From Psychromarinibacter sediminicola (GTDB lineage: Bacteria; Pseudomonadota; Alphaproteobacteria; Rhodobacterales; Rhodobacteraceae): a stretch of DNA of 64,000 nt. Below are positions 33,630-42,342 of the stretch, piece after piece. The stretch lies in contig NZ_JARGYC010000006.1 of the NCBI RefSeq assembly GCF_029168335.1, positions 1 through 64,000 of the forward strand, read 5' to 3'. The position numbers and the translations under genes are program-made. Under the pieces are notes generated by a model. That model searched no databases. It was not told the DNA's origin and saw only the letters and a program-made list of their open reading frames with translations. The number at the start of each line of letters is the position of its first letter. Position 1 is the stretch's first letter.

Positions 33630-34871
33630 ATGCTCATGGCACGTATCCTGCCCCTCGACGCCGCGGCACACCTGCCGCTCTGGCAGCGGCCCGTGACGCT
33701 TTTGTTGCTGATGGCCTTCGCCATGCCGATCGCCTTTGCCACGTGGTCGGCGCTGTTGAACAACTTCGTCATCGAGGTCGCGGACTTCACCGGGGTCGAG
33801 ATCGGCTGGCTGCACACGGTGCGCGAGATCCCCGGCTTCTTCGCCATCGGGGCCATCGCGCTGATCATGGTGATCCGCGAGCAGGTGCTGGGGATCGTGT
33901 CGCTGATCCTGCTGGGCGCCGCCACCGCCGTCACCGCCTGGTTTCCCAGCCTGGGGGGCCTTCTGACCGTCACGATGCTCAGCTCGATCGGCTTTCACTA
34001 CTACGAGACGGTCAACCAGTCGCTGCAGCTGCAATGGGTCGACAAGAAGCGCGCGCCGCAGGTGCTGGGCTGGATTCTCGCCATGGGATCGGCCGCGTCG
34101 CTTCTGGCCTACGGGCTGCTGGTGGTGACGTGGAAGACGTTCGATCTGTCCTACAGCTTCGTCTACCTGACCTCGGGCGGGATCACGGCGGCCATCGCGG
34201 TGCTTTGCCTGCTGGCCTACCCGCAATTCGAGGCGCCGCACCCGCAGTCCAAGAGGATGGTGCTGCGCCGGCGCTACTGGCTGTACTACGCGCTGCAGTT
34301 CATGTCGGGCGCGCGGCGGCAGATCTTCGTGGTCTTCGCCGCCTTCATGATGGTCGAGCGCTTCGGCTTCGAGGTGCACGAGGTCACGGCGCTGTTCCTG
34401 ATCAACTTCGTCGCCAACATGGTGGCGGCCCCGCTGATGGGCCGGGCGGTGACACTCTGGGGCGAGCGGCGGGCGCTGATCTTCGAATATGCCGGGCTGA
34501 TCTGCATCTTCCTGGCCTATGGCGGCATCTACTGGTTCGGCTGGGGCGTGGTGCTGGCCGCGGCGCTCTACGTGCTGGACCACGTGTTCTACCTGCTGGT
34601 CATCGCGCTGCGCACCTACTTCCAGAAGATCGCCGATCCCGGCGATATCGCGCCCACCGCCGCCGTGGCCTTCACCATCAACCACATCGCGGCGGTGTTC
34701 CTGCCGGCGCTGCTGGGCTACCTGTGGATCGTGTCGCCGGGCGGGGTGTTCATCCTGGCCGCCGCCATGGCGGCGACCTCGCTGGCGCTCGCGCTGATGG
34801 TCCCGCGCCACCCGGCGCCGGGACACGAGACCGTGTTCCAGGACCGTCTGACCGCCGCCCCGGCGGAATAG
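33630..34871 (+). CDS. MFS transporter of unknown substrate
   Basis: The 413-residue protein has about 12 hydrophobic helices and the general MFS layout. It has a central cytoplasmic basic loop ([12 protein letters not shown]). Motif A is poorly conserved, so subfamily and substrate are unclear. The stop is followed 12 bases later by a triple-hairpin repeat. Confidence 0.75.
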   Translation: MLMARILPLDAAAHLPLWQRPVTLLLLMAFAMPIAFATWSALLNNFVIEVADFTGVEIGWLHTVREIPGFFAIGAIALIMVIREQVLGIVSLILLGAATAVTAWFPSLGGLLTVTMLSSIGFHYYETVNQSLQLQWVDKKRAPQVLGWILAMGSAASLLAYGLLVVTWKTFDLSYSFVYLTSGGITAAIAVLCLLAYPQFEAPHPQSKRMVLRRRYWLYYALQFMSGARRQIFVVFAAFMMVERFGFEVHEVTALFLINFVANMVAAPLMGRAVTLWGERRALIFEYAGLICIFLAYGGIYWFGWGVVLAAALYVLDHVFYLLVIALRTYFQKIADPGDIAPTAAVAFTINHIAAVFLPALLGYLWIVSPGGVFILAAAMAATSLALALMVPRHPAPGHETVFQDRLTAAPAE

Positions 34872-34882
34872 GCCCGGCGGCG

Positions 34883-34959
34883 CACGATCTTCCAGAAGAT
34901 CGTGGCCGGCAAAATCTTCTGGAAGATTTTGACGTGGCAGGATTTTCTGGAAAATCCTG
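34883..34959. repeat. Triple-hairpin repeat, copy 2
   Basis: H1 CACGATCTTC-CA-GAAGATCGTG fills 34883-34904. H2 has CAAAATCTTC / GAAGATTTTG arms (34910-34931) and loop TG. H3 has CAGGATTTTC / GAAAATCCTG arms (34938-34959) and loop TG. All three are 22-mers with 10-bp perfect stems and 2-base loops. Confidence 0.85.
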
Positions 34960-35038
34960 TTGCGCGCCCGGGACGGCAACAGGTGGTAGACCACCGCCCC
35001 AGCCCCTATATCCTGCCCAGGACAAAGGGAGAGACGCG

Positions 35039-35689
35039 ATGTTCATGCTGAAGCGCAACAAGGCCGAGATGGTCGCCCCTGGCGACGCCCTGCCCGGGCG
35101 GGAGACGCCGATCCCCACGGCCGAGACCCATTACGTGTTCGACCGCCCGCTGAAGGCGCCGGTCCCCGAGGGCATGGAAGAGGCGATCTTCGGCATGGGC
35201 TGTTTCTGGGGCGTCGAGCGGATGTTCTGGAAGCGCGACGGCGTCTGGAACACCGCCGCGGGCTATGCCGGCGGCCATACCCCGAACCCGACCTACGAAG
35301 AGGTCTGCACCGGCCGGACCGGCCATAACGAGGTGGTGCGCGTGGTCTACGACCCCTCCGTCATCTCCTACGACGAGCTGCTGCGCACCTTCTGGGAGGG
35401 CCACGACCCGACGCAGGGGATGCGCCAGGGCAACGACATCGGCACGCAGTACCGCTCCGGCATCTATACGTTCACCGAGGACCAGCGCGCGGCGGCCGAG
35501 CGGACGAAGGCCGCCTTCGCCCCGCGGTTGAAACAGGCGGGCTATGGCGAGATCACCACCGAGATCCTGCCCGCGCCCGAATTCTACTTCGCCGAGGACT
35601 ACCACCAGCAGTACCTCGCCAAGACCCCCGGCGGCTATTGCGGGCTGGGCGGCACCGGCGTGACCTGCCCGGTCGGGGTGGCCGTGTGA
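35039..35689 (+). CDS. msrA: Peptide-methionine (S)-S-oxide reductase MsrA
   Basis: The 216-residue product has the MsrA active site GCFWG with catalytic C55. [16 protein letters not shown] and the C-terminal cysteines in [16 protein letters not shown] may act as resolving cysteines. It repairs oxidised methionine in the cytoplasm. The ribosome-binding site is AAAGGGAGAG. The preceding hairpin repeat separates it from the MFS gene. Confidence 0.95.
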   Translation: MFMLKRNKAEMVAPGDALPGRETPIPTAETHYVFDRPLKAPVPEGMEEAIFGMGCFWGVERMFWKRDGVWNTAAGYAGGHTPNPTYEEVCTGRTGHNEVVRVVYDPSVISYDELLRTFWEGHDPTQGMRQGNDIGTQYRSGIYTFTEDQRAAAERTKAAFAPRLKQAGYGEITTEILPAPEFYFAEDYHQQYLAKTPGGYCGLGGTGVTCPVGVAV

Positions 35690-35762
35690 TCCTCTGTCCG
35701 GGCGCCGTTCCGGCGTCCGGAACCCAGTTGCAGGCGTCCCGGCAAGCCCGCTATAGGGCGCC

Positions 35763-36644
35763 ATGACCACGTTCACCGCACTGACCACCCTGAAAGGCCG
35801 CGACCGCGCCGAGGCGCTCGGCGAGGCGATGGAGAGCCTCGACCCCGAACCGACCGGTGTCGGTGTCTTCGAGATCGAGGACGGCTCGGGCCTCTGGGAA
35901 GTCGGCGGTTATTTCACCGAAACCCCCGACCCGATCGGCCTCTCCCTGCTCTCCGCCACCTTCGGCGCGGGAGAATTCGTGGTGTCCGAACTGCCGGAAA
36001 CTGACTGGGTCGCCAAGGTCCGGCGCGAGCTGGCGCCGGTGGAGGCCGGGCGCTTCTTCGTCTACGGCAGCCACGACGCCGACCGCGTGCCCGAAGGGTC
36101 CATCGCGCTGCTGATCGAGGCCGCCATGGCCTTCGGCACCGGCCACCACGGCACCACGCTGGGCTGCCTCAGGGCGCTCGACCGGCTGGTCGATGCGGGG
36201 CTGACGCCGGGCCGCGTGCTGGACCTGGGCTGCGGCACCGCCGTCCTGGCGATGGCCGCGGCGCGCGTGTGGCCCGGGGCGCAGGTGCTGGCCAGCGACA
36301 TCGACCCGGTCGCGGTGGAGGTGGCCGAGGCGAACCTCGCCGCGAACGGCATGGCGGGCGCCGTGGAATGCCACGAGGCCGCGGGGCTCGACCATCCCGC
36401 GCTCGCCGCCGCCGCGCCCTTCGACCTCGTCTTCGCCAACATCCTGAAGGGCCCGCTGATCATGCTGGCGCCGGAGATCGCGGCGGCCACCGCGCCGGGC
36501 GGCACCGTGATCCTGTCGGGCATCCTGACGCCGCAGGCCGACGAGGTGATCGCCGTGTATCGCGACGCGGGTTTCGCTCTGGACGACCGCACCGACATCG
36601 TCGACTGGACGACGCTGACGCTGACCCGCGCCGCAGAGAAATAG
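35763..36644 (+). CDS. prmA: Ribosomal protein L11 methyltransferase PrmA
   Basis: The 293-residue SAM-dependent methyltransferase has motif I VLDLGCGTAVLAMAA, SDIDPVAVEVAEAN and the PrmA signature FANILKGPLIMLAPEI. The N-terminal domain (1-110) binds L11. FGTGHHGTT precedes the core, as in the family. It is likely monocistronic or follows msrA at 73 bases. Confidence 0.92.
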   Translation: MTTFTALTTLKGRDRAEALGEAMESLDPEPTGVGVFEIEDGSGLWEVGGYFTETPDPIGLSLLSATFGAGEFVVSELPETDWVAKVRRELAPVEAGRFFVYGSHDADRVPEGSIALLIEAAMAFGTGHHGTTLGCLRALDRLVDAGLTPGRVLDLGCGTAVLAMAAARVWPGAQVLASDIDPVAVEVAEANLAANGMAGAVECHEAAGLDHPALAAAAPFDLVFANILKGPLIMLAPEIAAATAPGGTVILSGILTPQADEVIAVYRDAGFALDDRTDIVDWTTLTLTRAAEK

Positions 36645-37179
36645 GGCGATTTCCTGCCAATCCCGTCAAAGCGCCCAATTGCTGACACATTCGGGTCAAA
36701 TCATGCCCCTTACGAGACGCCCCAAGGACAAGATCGCCGACATGACCGCCGCCAGCGCCCTGACCCTCGTGACCGCCACGCTCGCGCTTTTCGCGCTTGG
36801 CGCAGGTCCGGAGCCAAGGCGCGCGACGATCGCGGCGCGACCGCCGCGGGGCTGATCGTGGGAATTCTCGACGACTCTCTTCGTTCAAACTGGGCCGCGC
36901 CGCGGATGCGACGCGGTCCTTTTTCCAACGCCCCGCCGGCCGCCCCCGGACGAATCGTGGATTTCCCGTGCGGGCAGAAACAGAACGCGACGTCATCTTT
37001 TCATTGTTTCACGGCAATTTCGGGCGAGCCTATACTTTAGTTCAAATAAGGCACGAAATCGGCAGATCGCCATTTCCCGCCACAATGTCGCCCCATTTCG
37101 GCACGAATTTCACCCCGTTCGATCGCGCCCCCTCGGACCGAACAGAGACAACGAGATAACCAGTCAGGCTGTTACACTG
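36645..37179. other. Intergenic region between prmA and a small membrane-protein gene
   Basis: These 535 bases hold no strong gene. A 50-codon frame at 36703-36855 is listed separately. A TATACT hexamer at 37031-37036 on the plus strand could be a -10 box, but no good -35 stands 17 bases before it. The 3' half is AT-richer than its surroundings. Confidence 0.4.
36703..36855 (+). CDS. Possible small membrane peptide (50 aa)
   Basis: This frame starts at ATG 36703 and codes for a basic leader (MPLTRRPKDKIADM), one hydrophobic stretch (ALTLVTATLALFALGAG) and an Arg-rich tail. The shape fits a single-span small membrane protein. There is no clear ribosome-binding site and no family I recognise, so it may be chance. 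Confidence 0.25.
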   Translation: MPLTRRPKDKIADMTAASALTLVTATLALFALGAGPEPRRATIAARPPRG

Positions 37180-37482
37180 ATGAAAACCGCCAGATTCGCC
37201 CCTGCACGAAGTAGCTCGGTCCAGAGCTTCAATCACGACGGGCTTGAACTCGCGCGCCGCAAGCCGCACCGCCGCAAACTGCCGGTGGCCAAGTTCGTTC
37301 AGTTCGCGCTGGCGGTCTTCGCCTTCCGCCTCTTCCTGTTTCTGCAGATGGGCGCCCTCGCCTATACCGCGAAGATGGAGGCGCTGGCCGATGGCGCGCT
37401 CCTGGAACGGCTGGCCGGCAAGGCGATGGCGCTGGACCCGGTGACGCTCTACATCGCCGACATGATCCGCTTCGCGCTCTGA
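37180..37482 (+). CDS. Small membrane protein of unknown function (100 aa)
   Basis: The N-terminal 35 residues are basic (ELARRKPHRRKLP). One membrane helix follows (FVQFALAVFAFRLFLFLQMGALAYTA), then a short helical C-terminal domain ending in VTLYIADMIRFAL. No family is recognised. Codon use matches the genome. A terminator shared with the convergent DUF1127 gene follows. Confidence 0.6.
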   Translation: MKTARFAPARSSSVQSFNHDGLELARRKPHRRKLPVAKFVQFALAVFAFRLFLFLQMGALAYTAKMEALADGALLERLAGKAMALDPVTLYIADMIRFAL

Positions 37483-37507
37483 CCAGAGACCGCGACCGCA
37501 AAAGAAA

Positions 37508-37540
37508 AGGGCCGCCTCCCGGGCTGGGACGCGGCCCTTC
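37508..37540. terminator. Bidirectional terminator between convergent genes
   Basis: Arms AAGGGCCGC (37508-37516) and GCGGCCCTT (37532-37540). The minus-strand side continues TTCTTTT, giving a good T-tract for the DUF1127 gene. Confidence 0.75.
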
Positions 37541-37560
37541 TGCCTTGAGCGGTGGCAGGG

Positions 37561-37863
37561 TCAGTAACGGGCCCGGCGGGCGATGACGTCGATGTCGTTC
37601 CGGGTCAGGCCGAGATCGTCCAGTTCGTGGTCGCTGAGCCGGGTCAGCGCGTTGCGGGTCACACGCGCATCGTTCCAGGCGGCAAGGCGGCCGACGAGGT
37701 CGGCGAACAGGCCCTGGCTGCGCGGCGTCGTGCGGCCGTAGCCGATCGGCTGGGCGTTGTTGCCATTCCAGGCGGCGTACATGCCGACGAATTGACCAAA
37801 CAGGCCGTTCGGACGCGGAGCGTGGCCGACGACCGACGGGCGGGCGGAGTCGTAGAGAGCCAT
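37561..37863 (-). CDS. DUF1127-domain small protein
   Basis: The 100-residue product has a C-terminal DUF1127 motif (RLSDHELDDLGLTRNDIDVIARRARY). The Gly/Asn-rich N-terminal half is less conserved. DUF1127 proteins are small, often RNA-binding and Arg-rich, and are linked in some alphaproteobacteria to stress and phosphate or small-RNA regulation. The upstream region holds a strong inverted repeat (37956-37980). Confidence 0.85.
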   Translation of the reverse strand: MALYDSARPSVVGHAPRPNGLFGQFVGMYAAWNGNNAQPIGYGRTTPRSQGLFADLVGRLAAWNDARVTRNALTRLSDHELDDLGLTRNDIDVIARRARY

Positions 37864-37955
37864 TGGTGTCTTCCTTCAATGGGCGTTTCGGTAGCGGCGC
37901 GGTCCTGGCGTCGTGCGGCGCACCTAGAGAGCCGAAATGACGCTGGCAAGACGGG

Positions 37956-37980
37956 AATTTGCATGGGTTCTATGCAAATT
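37956..37980. promoter_or_regulatory. Operator-like inverted repeat AATTTGCAT-N7-ATGCAAATT
   Basis: Perfect 9-bp arms at 37956-37964 and 37972-37980 with a 7-base spacer, inside an AT-rich patch 93 bases upstream of the DUF1127 start. A LysR-type or helix-turn-helix dimer site would look like this. Confidence 0.55.
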
Positions 37981-38146
37981 GCGCATAACTTCGGCATTCT
38001 ATGAACGGCCGTCATCAAAGCGATGATCGGCGGCGATGGAATGTCGCATCCGAACCCGGAGATGGCGCGAACGGCCAAGGTTCGTGGCATTTCCGCGACG
38101 CGGCCTGGCGGGGCGGGCTTGGCGGATGTTCGCGTTTCGTGCTAAG

Positions 38147-38159
38147 TTGTTTCAAACAA
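38147..38159 (+). promoter_or_regulatory. Odd palindrome TTGTTTCAAACAA upstream of ruvC
   Basis: Six-base arms flank a central C, ending 21 bases before the ruvC ATG. It is AT-rich in a GC-rich context, so it is probably in the promoter or operator. Confidence 0.4.
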
Positions 38160-38180
38160 TTGATCGGGCAGGTGAGGCGA

Positions 38181-38711
38181 ATGCGCGTTTTGGGGATCGA
38201 CCCCGGTCTTCGGGCCATGGGCTGGGGCGTGATCGAGGTGTCGGGCACGCGATTCGGCCATGTCGCGAACGGCGTCTGCCGGTCCGAGGGCGCCGACCTG
38301 CCCGCCCGGCTGCTCAGCCTTCACGCGCAGCTCAGCGAGATCGTGGCGCGCTTCGCCCCGGCCAGCGCCGCCGTGGAACAGACCTTCGTCAACAAGGACG
38401 GCGCCGGCACGCTGAAGCTGGGCCAGGCGCGCGGCATTGCCATGCTGGTCCCGGCGCAGGCCGGGCTGCCGGTGGGCGAATACGCGCCCAACACGGTGAA
38501 GAAGACGGTGGTGGGGGTCGGCCACGCCGACAAGCGGCAGGTGGATCATATGGTGCGCATGCAGCTTCCGGGGATCGAGATCGCCGGGCCGGACGCGGCC
38601 GACGCGCTGGCCATCGCGCTGTGTCACGCCCATCACGCGCAAACGGCCGGCCGGCTGGAGGCGGCGCTGCGGGGCGCGCGCGGCGGCCGGGCGGCGCGGG
38701 GCGTCGCATGA
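38181..38711 (+). CDS. ruvC: Holliday junction endonuclease RuvC
   Basis: The 176-residue product has the catalytic tetrad D7 (GIDPG), E66 (AVEQTF), D138 and D141 (GPDAADALA), the same numbers as in E. coli RuvC. It cuts Holliday junctions symmetrically after RuvAB migration. The C-terminal 25 residues are Arg/Gly/Ala-rich. The ribosome-binding site GGTGAGG precedes ATG. The stop overlaps the ruvA start (ATGA). Confidence 0.96.
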   Translation: MRVLGIDPGLRAMGWGVIEVSGTRFGHVANGVCRSEGADLPARLLSLHAQLSEIVARFAPASAAVEQTFVNKDGAGTLKLGQARGIAMLVPAQAGLPVGEYAPNTVKKTVVGVGHADKRQVDHMVRMQLPGIEIAGPDAADALAIALCHAHHAQTAGRLEAALRGARGGRAARGVA

Positions 38712-39388
38712 TCGGGCGGCTGGCGGGGCGGCTCGACTATCGCGGGCCGGACCACGTGCTGATCGACGTGGGCGGCGTCGGCTATGTCGTGCATGTCTCC
38801 GACCGGACCATGGCCGCCCTGCCCGGCCCCGGCGAGGCGGTGGCGCTCTATACCGACCTTCTGGTGCGCGAGGACCTGTTGCAGCTCTTCGGCTTCACCT
38901 CGCCGGTGGAGAAGGAGTGGCATCGCCTGCTGATGACGGTACAGGGGATCGGCGCGAAGGCGTCGATGGCGATCCTCGGCGCGCTCGGGCCCGAGGGCGT
39001 GGGCCGGGCGATCTCGCTGGGCGACTGGACCGCGATCAAGGCGGCGCCGGGCGTCGGCCCGAAGATCGCCCAGCGCGTGGTGAACGAGCTGAAGGACAAG
39101 GCCCCGGCGGTCATGGCGATGGGCGGCGCCCTGCCAGCCGAGCCCGCGGCCCCGGCCGAGGTGATCGAGCCCGGCGCCGCCGCCGCTCCCGCCGGCCCGG
39201 CCCCGCGCCCTGCCCCGCCCCGGTCCGAGGGCAGCGCGGCGGCGCAGGCCGAGGCCTTGAGCGCCCTGTCGAACCTGGGCTACGGCCCCGGCGAGGCGGC
39301 CGGCGCGGTCGCCGAGGCGGCGCAAAGCGAGACCGAGACCGCCGCCCTGATCCGCGCCGCGCTCCGCCTGCTGGCGCCGAAGGAGTGA
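38708..39388 (+). CDS. ruvA: Holliday junction branch-migration protein RuvA
   Basis: The 226-residue product has domain I ([21 protein letters not shown]), helix-hairpin-helix motifs ([36 protein letters not shown]), a Pro/Ala-rich linker of about 40 residues and a C-terminal RuvB-binding domain ([19 protein letters not shown]). The linker is long compared with E. coli. It is coupled to ruvC and ruvB. Confidence 0.95.
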   Translation: MIGRLAGRLDYRGPDHVLIDVGGVGYVVHVSDRTMAALPGPGEAVALYTDLLVREDLLQLFGFTSPVEKEWHRLLMTVQGIGAKASMAILGALGPEGVGRAISLGDWTAIKAAPGVGPKIAQRVVNELKDKAPAVMAMGGALPAEPAAPAEVIEPGAAAAPAGPAPRPAPPRSEGSAAAQAEALSALSNLGYGPGEAAGAVAEAAQSETETAALIRAALRLLAPKE

Positions 39389-39392
39389 CGCG

Positions 39393-40418
39393 ATGACCGA
39401 GCCGGACCCGACCCTGCGCCCCGAGCGGCGGCCCGAGGATGTGGACCGGGCGCTGCGGCCGCAGATGCTGGACGAGTTCATCGGCCAGGCGGAGGCGCGG
39501 GCGAACCTGAAGGTCTTCATCGAGAGCGCCCGCAAGCGGGGCGAGGCGATGGACCACGCGCTGTTCTTCGGCCCGCCGGGGCTGGGGAAGACGACGCTGG
39601 CGCAGATCATCGCGCGGGAGCTGGGGGTGAACTTCCGGATGACCTCCGGCCCGGTGCTGGCGAAGGCGGGCGACCTGGCGGCGATCCTGACCAACCTGGA
39701 AGCCCGCGACGTGCTGTTCATCGACGAGATCCACCGGCTGAACCCGGTGGTCGAGGAGGTGCTGTATCCGGCGCTGGAGGATTTCGAGCTGGACCTGGTG
39801 ATCGGGGAGGGGCCGGCGGCGCGGACCGTCCGGATCGAGCTGCAGCCCTTCACACTGGTGGGGGCGACGACGCGGCTGGGGCTGTTGACGACGCCGCTGC
39901 GGGACCGGTTCGGGATTCCCGTGCGGCTGCAGTTCTACTCGGCCGGCGAGCTGGGCGAGATCGTGGCGCGCGGTGCGCGGATGCTGGGGGTCGAGGCGGA
40001 GCCGGAAGGCGTCGCCGAGATCGCCAAGCGGGCCCGGGGGACGCCGCGGATCGCCGGGCGGCTGCTACGCCGGGTCGTGGATTTCGCCGTGGTGGAGGGC
40101 GATGGGCGGCTGACGCAGGAGATCGCGGACGGGGCGCTGACGCGGCTGGGGGTGGATCACCTGGGTCTCGACGGGGCGGACCGGCGATACCTGGAGATGA
40201 TCGCCGAGAATTACGGCGGCGGACCGGTGGGGGTGGAGACCCTGTCGGCGGCGCTGTCGGAGAGCCGCGACGCGCTGGAGGAGGTGATCGAGCCGTTCCT
40301 GCTGCAGCAGGGGCTGATCCAGCGGACGCCGCGGGGGCGGATGCTGGCGAGCAAGGCCTGGGCGCATCTGGGGCTGGCCGCGCCGCGGCCGGCGGGGACG
40401 TCGGACCTGTTCGAATGA
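39393..40418 (+). CDS. ruvB: Holliday junction helicase RuvB
   Basis: The 341-residue AAA+ motor has Walker A GPPGLGKT (60-67), Walker B DEIH (111-114), the RuvB sensor [18 protein letters not shown] and a C-terminal winged helix ([15 protein letters not shown]). It pumps DNA through the RuvA tetramer. It starts 4 bases after ruvA. Confidence 0.96.
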   Translation: MTEPDPTLRPERRPEDVDRALRPQMLDEFIGQAEARANLKVFIESARKRGEAMDHALFFGPPGLGKTTLAQIIARELGVNFRMTSGPVLAKAGDLAAILTNLEARDVLFIDEIHRLNPVVEEVLYPALEDFELDLVIGEGPAARTVRIELQPFTLVGATTRLGLLTTPLRDRFGIPVRLQFYSAGELGEIVARGARMLGVEAEPEGVAEIAKRARGTPRIAGRLLRRVVDFAVVEGDGRLTQEIADGALTRLGVDHLGLDGADRRYLEMIAENYGGGPVGVETLSAALSESRDALEEVIEPFLLQQGLIQRTPRGRMLASKAWAHLGLAAPRPAGTSDLFE

Positions 40419-40435
40419 AGCCCCCTGCGGGGCTT
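40418..40435 (+). terminator. Hairpin at the ruvB stop codon
   Basis: AAGCCCC (40418-40424) pairs with GGGGCTT (40429-40435); the first arm begins in the ruvB stop codon. It is followed by CCTCCGGCGGGGATATTT, a string I recall as common after genes in Rhodobacteraceae. No long T-tract follows. Confidence 0.5.
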
Positions 40436-40504
40436 GCCTCCGGCGGGGATATTTCGGACCAGAAGAAGCCGGGGCGGGGTTTCGCAGCAGGGGCGGGCGC
40501 GGTA

Positions 40505-40573
40505 GGTGTCCAGGGGTGTCCGAGGTTGGACGGGGTGTCAAGTGCATGATATTCCTACAGATACCGCTAACAG
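40505..40573 (+). promoter_or_regulatory. Promoter-like 69-bp element, copy B
   Basis: GGTGTCC (40505-40511), 3 bases, GGTGTCC (40515-40521), 1 base, AGGTTGGAC (40523-40531), 28 bases, then GATACCGCTAACAG (40560-40573). TTGGAC at 40526-40531 fits a -35; ATATTC 17 bases on is a weak -10. The last box overlaps the expected transcription start and ends 19 bases before the ATG of the next gene. Layout and spacing match copy A at 26326-26394. Confidence 0.6.
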
Positions 40574-40592
40574 AACCGCGGACGGTCCGGGC

Positions 40593-41216
40593 ATGACGCC
40601 GGAGGAGGTGCAGGCGCTTTTCACCCGGTCGGACGGGGCCTATCTGTTCGCGCGCTGGGGCCGGCCGATCGCGCCGATCGTGTTCGGTGTGACCGACGAG
40701 ACGCTGCAGGTCGTCAAGGGCGCTTGCGAGGCGGTGGTGGCGCTGGCCGGCCACAAGATGGCCGAGACCGACCCGGAGCTGGGCGCCAACCTGATGGTGT
40801 TCTTCTTCCGCGACTGGGGGGAACTTCTGGAGGTGCCGGATCTCGGCCGGATGATCGACGGGCTGGAGCCGCTGGTGGCGCGGCTGTCGGCCGACGACGC
40901 GAACCAGTACCGGGTGTTCCGCTTCGATGCGGACGGCGCGATCAAGGCCGCCTTCGTGTTCCTCAGGATGGACGACGCCCTGTCGGAGATGCCGGCGGAG
41001 ACGCTGGCGCTGGACCAGGTGGCGCGCACGGTGCTGTTGTGGTCGGACACCGCCTTTGCCGAGCGCTCGCCGCTGGCCGTCGCCGGAGAGCGGGTGATCC
41101 TGCGGCCGGAGATCGCGGATGTCATCCGGGCGGGCTACGACCCGGTGATGCCGGCGGTGGCGGACGACCCGAGCCACGCGCTGCGGCTCTATGCGCGGAT
41201 GGGGGGCGGGCGCTGA
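40593..41216 (+). CDS. Conserved-looking cytoplasmic protein of unknown function (207 aa)
   Basis: No signal peptide or membrane segment is seen. The sequence is well ordered, with alternating helices and strands (YLFARWGRPIAPIVFGVTDETL, NLMVFFFRDWGELLEVPDLG, QYRVFRFDADGAIKAAFVFLRMDD). I do not recognise a domain. ATG 40593 is chosen because it follows the promoter-like element closely; upstream in-frame codons lie inside that element. The gene is likely controlled independently of ruvCAB. Confidence 0.65.
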   Translation: MTPEEVQALFTRSDGAYLFARWGRPIAPIVFGVTDETLQVVKGACEAVVALAGHKMAETDPELGANLMVFFFRDWGELLEVPDLGRMIDGLEPLVARLSADDANQYRVFRFDADGAIKAAFVFLRMDDALSEMPAETLALDQVARTVLLWSDTAFAERSPLAVAGERVILRPEIADVIRAGYDPVMPAVADDPSHALRLYARMGGGR

Positions 41217-41274
41217 CCCGTTGACCGGCAGCGCGGCCGTGGTCGGTTCGGAGGCCCGGCCGGTGCTTCGCGGA

Positions 41275-42342
41275 TCAGCGCCGCGACGGCGCGGCGCGGC
41301 GATCCCGCCGATCATCGACCACGATGCTGGCCGGGCTGCCGATGGCGCAGGCGTTGTCGGTCAGCGCCAGCCGGCCGGTCGCAGCCTCGCGCCTCAGGCT
41401 CGTCAGCGTGTCGCTCGTCTGGTTGGCCACGACGATCCAGCCGTCGTCGGGCGTCACGATGAACTCGCGCGGCCCCTGCCCGCCGGTGTCGAACCGGCCG
41501 ATCAGCTGCCCGTCGCCGGAGAACGCGGCGATGGAGGATTGCCTGCGGCCGGAGATGTAGACATGCCGCGCGTCATGCGAGAGCCGGATGGCCGCGGCGG
41601 CGCCGTCCGTACCGCGTGGCACCTCGAATCCCGGCCGGACGCGCGAGAGGGTCCAGCCGAGCCCGGCGCGCTCCAGCAGCGCGAGCGTCTCGTCCAACTC
41701 GCAGACGACCCAGGCGCGGGTGGCCGCGCGGTTCAGCGCGATGTGGCGCGGGCCGGATCCGGCGGGCAGGCGCAGCTCGGCGGTTTCGACCGCGCGGCCA
41801 TCCGGTGCGAGCCGGTGGCTGACGAGGCTGTCCGTCCCGAGATCGGCGAGATGCAGGACCTCGCCGCCGTCGGAGAAGGCGACACAATGCGCGTGCGGGC
41901 CCTCCTGGCGGGCGGCATTCGGCCCGCGGCCCGTGCGCCGGAGATAGCGCGGCGGCTGCAACACGCCCGCCGCGACCGGGCAGATCGCGACATCGCCGGT
42001 CCAGTACTGGGCAGAGGCCAGGCGCCGCTGCGCCGGGTCGAAGGCCAGATGGCAGGGGAGCTGACCGTCGAGCGGCATGTGCGACAGCGGGGTCAGCCCG
42101 CCATCGGCCGAGACGCGGAACGACACCACGGCGGGGCCGTGATCGGCGAAGACTTCGCGGCCCGCCATCAGGACAACGCCGCAGGGCGACAGGACCAGCG
42201 AGGAGGGGTTCACGCAGTCGGCAAGCAGGTCGGGCGGGCCGAACGCGCCGGTCCCGCCGTCGAAAGGGACGCGGTAGATCCCGGCGCCGTTGCCCGCCAT
42301 GCCCGCGATGGGACGGGTATAGGTGCCGACGATCAGGTCCAT
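41275..42342 (-). CDS. Lactonase-family beta-propeller protein
   Basis: The 355-residue seven-bladed propeller is of the 6-phosphogluconolactonase/lactonase type (Pgl, PF10282-like). It begins LIVGTYTRP and has repeated blade motifs (HLAFDPAQRRLASAQYWTGDV, PRHIALNRAATRAWVVCELDET, PREFIVTPDDGWIVVANQTSD). It would open a sugar lactone to the acid. It is the last gene of the NanR-type operon; its ATG follows the stop of the RraA-like gene without a gap. Confidence 0.82.
   Translation of the reverse strand: MDLIVGTYTRPIAGMAGNGAGIYRVPFDGGTGAFGPPDLLADCVNPSSLVLSPCGVVLMAGREVFADHGPAVVSFRVSADGGLTPLSHMPLDGQLPCHLAFDPAQRRLASAQYWTGDVAICPVAAGVLQPPRYLRRTGRGPNAARQEGPHAHCVAFSDGGEVLHLADLGTDSLVSHRLAPDGRAVETAELRLPAGSGPRHIALNRAATRAWVVCELDETLALLERAGLGWTLSRVRPGFEVPRGTDGAAAAIRLSHDARHVYISGRRQSSIAAFSGDGQLIGRFDTGGQGPREFIVTPDDGWIVVANQTSDTLTSLRREAATGRLALTDNACAIGSPASIVVDDRRDRRAAPSRR

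Larger units (their letters stand above)
37864..38180. other. Divergent regulatory region DUF1127 / ruvC
   Basis: These 317 bases contain no gene. They hold a 9-bp-arm inverted repeat near the DUF1127 side and a 13-base odd palindrome near ruvC (both listed). GTTC-N7-GTGC at 38128-38142 is one base off the GTTC-N7-GTTC box bound by LexA in Rhodobacter relatives, which would fit damage control of ruvCAB. Confidence 0.45.

Noticed and set aside
36858-37040. 60-codon plus-strand frame beginning GTG GGA ATT
   Set aside because: No ribosome-binding site, no hydrophobic or domain pattern, and ordinary base composition for chance.
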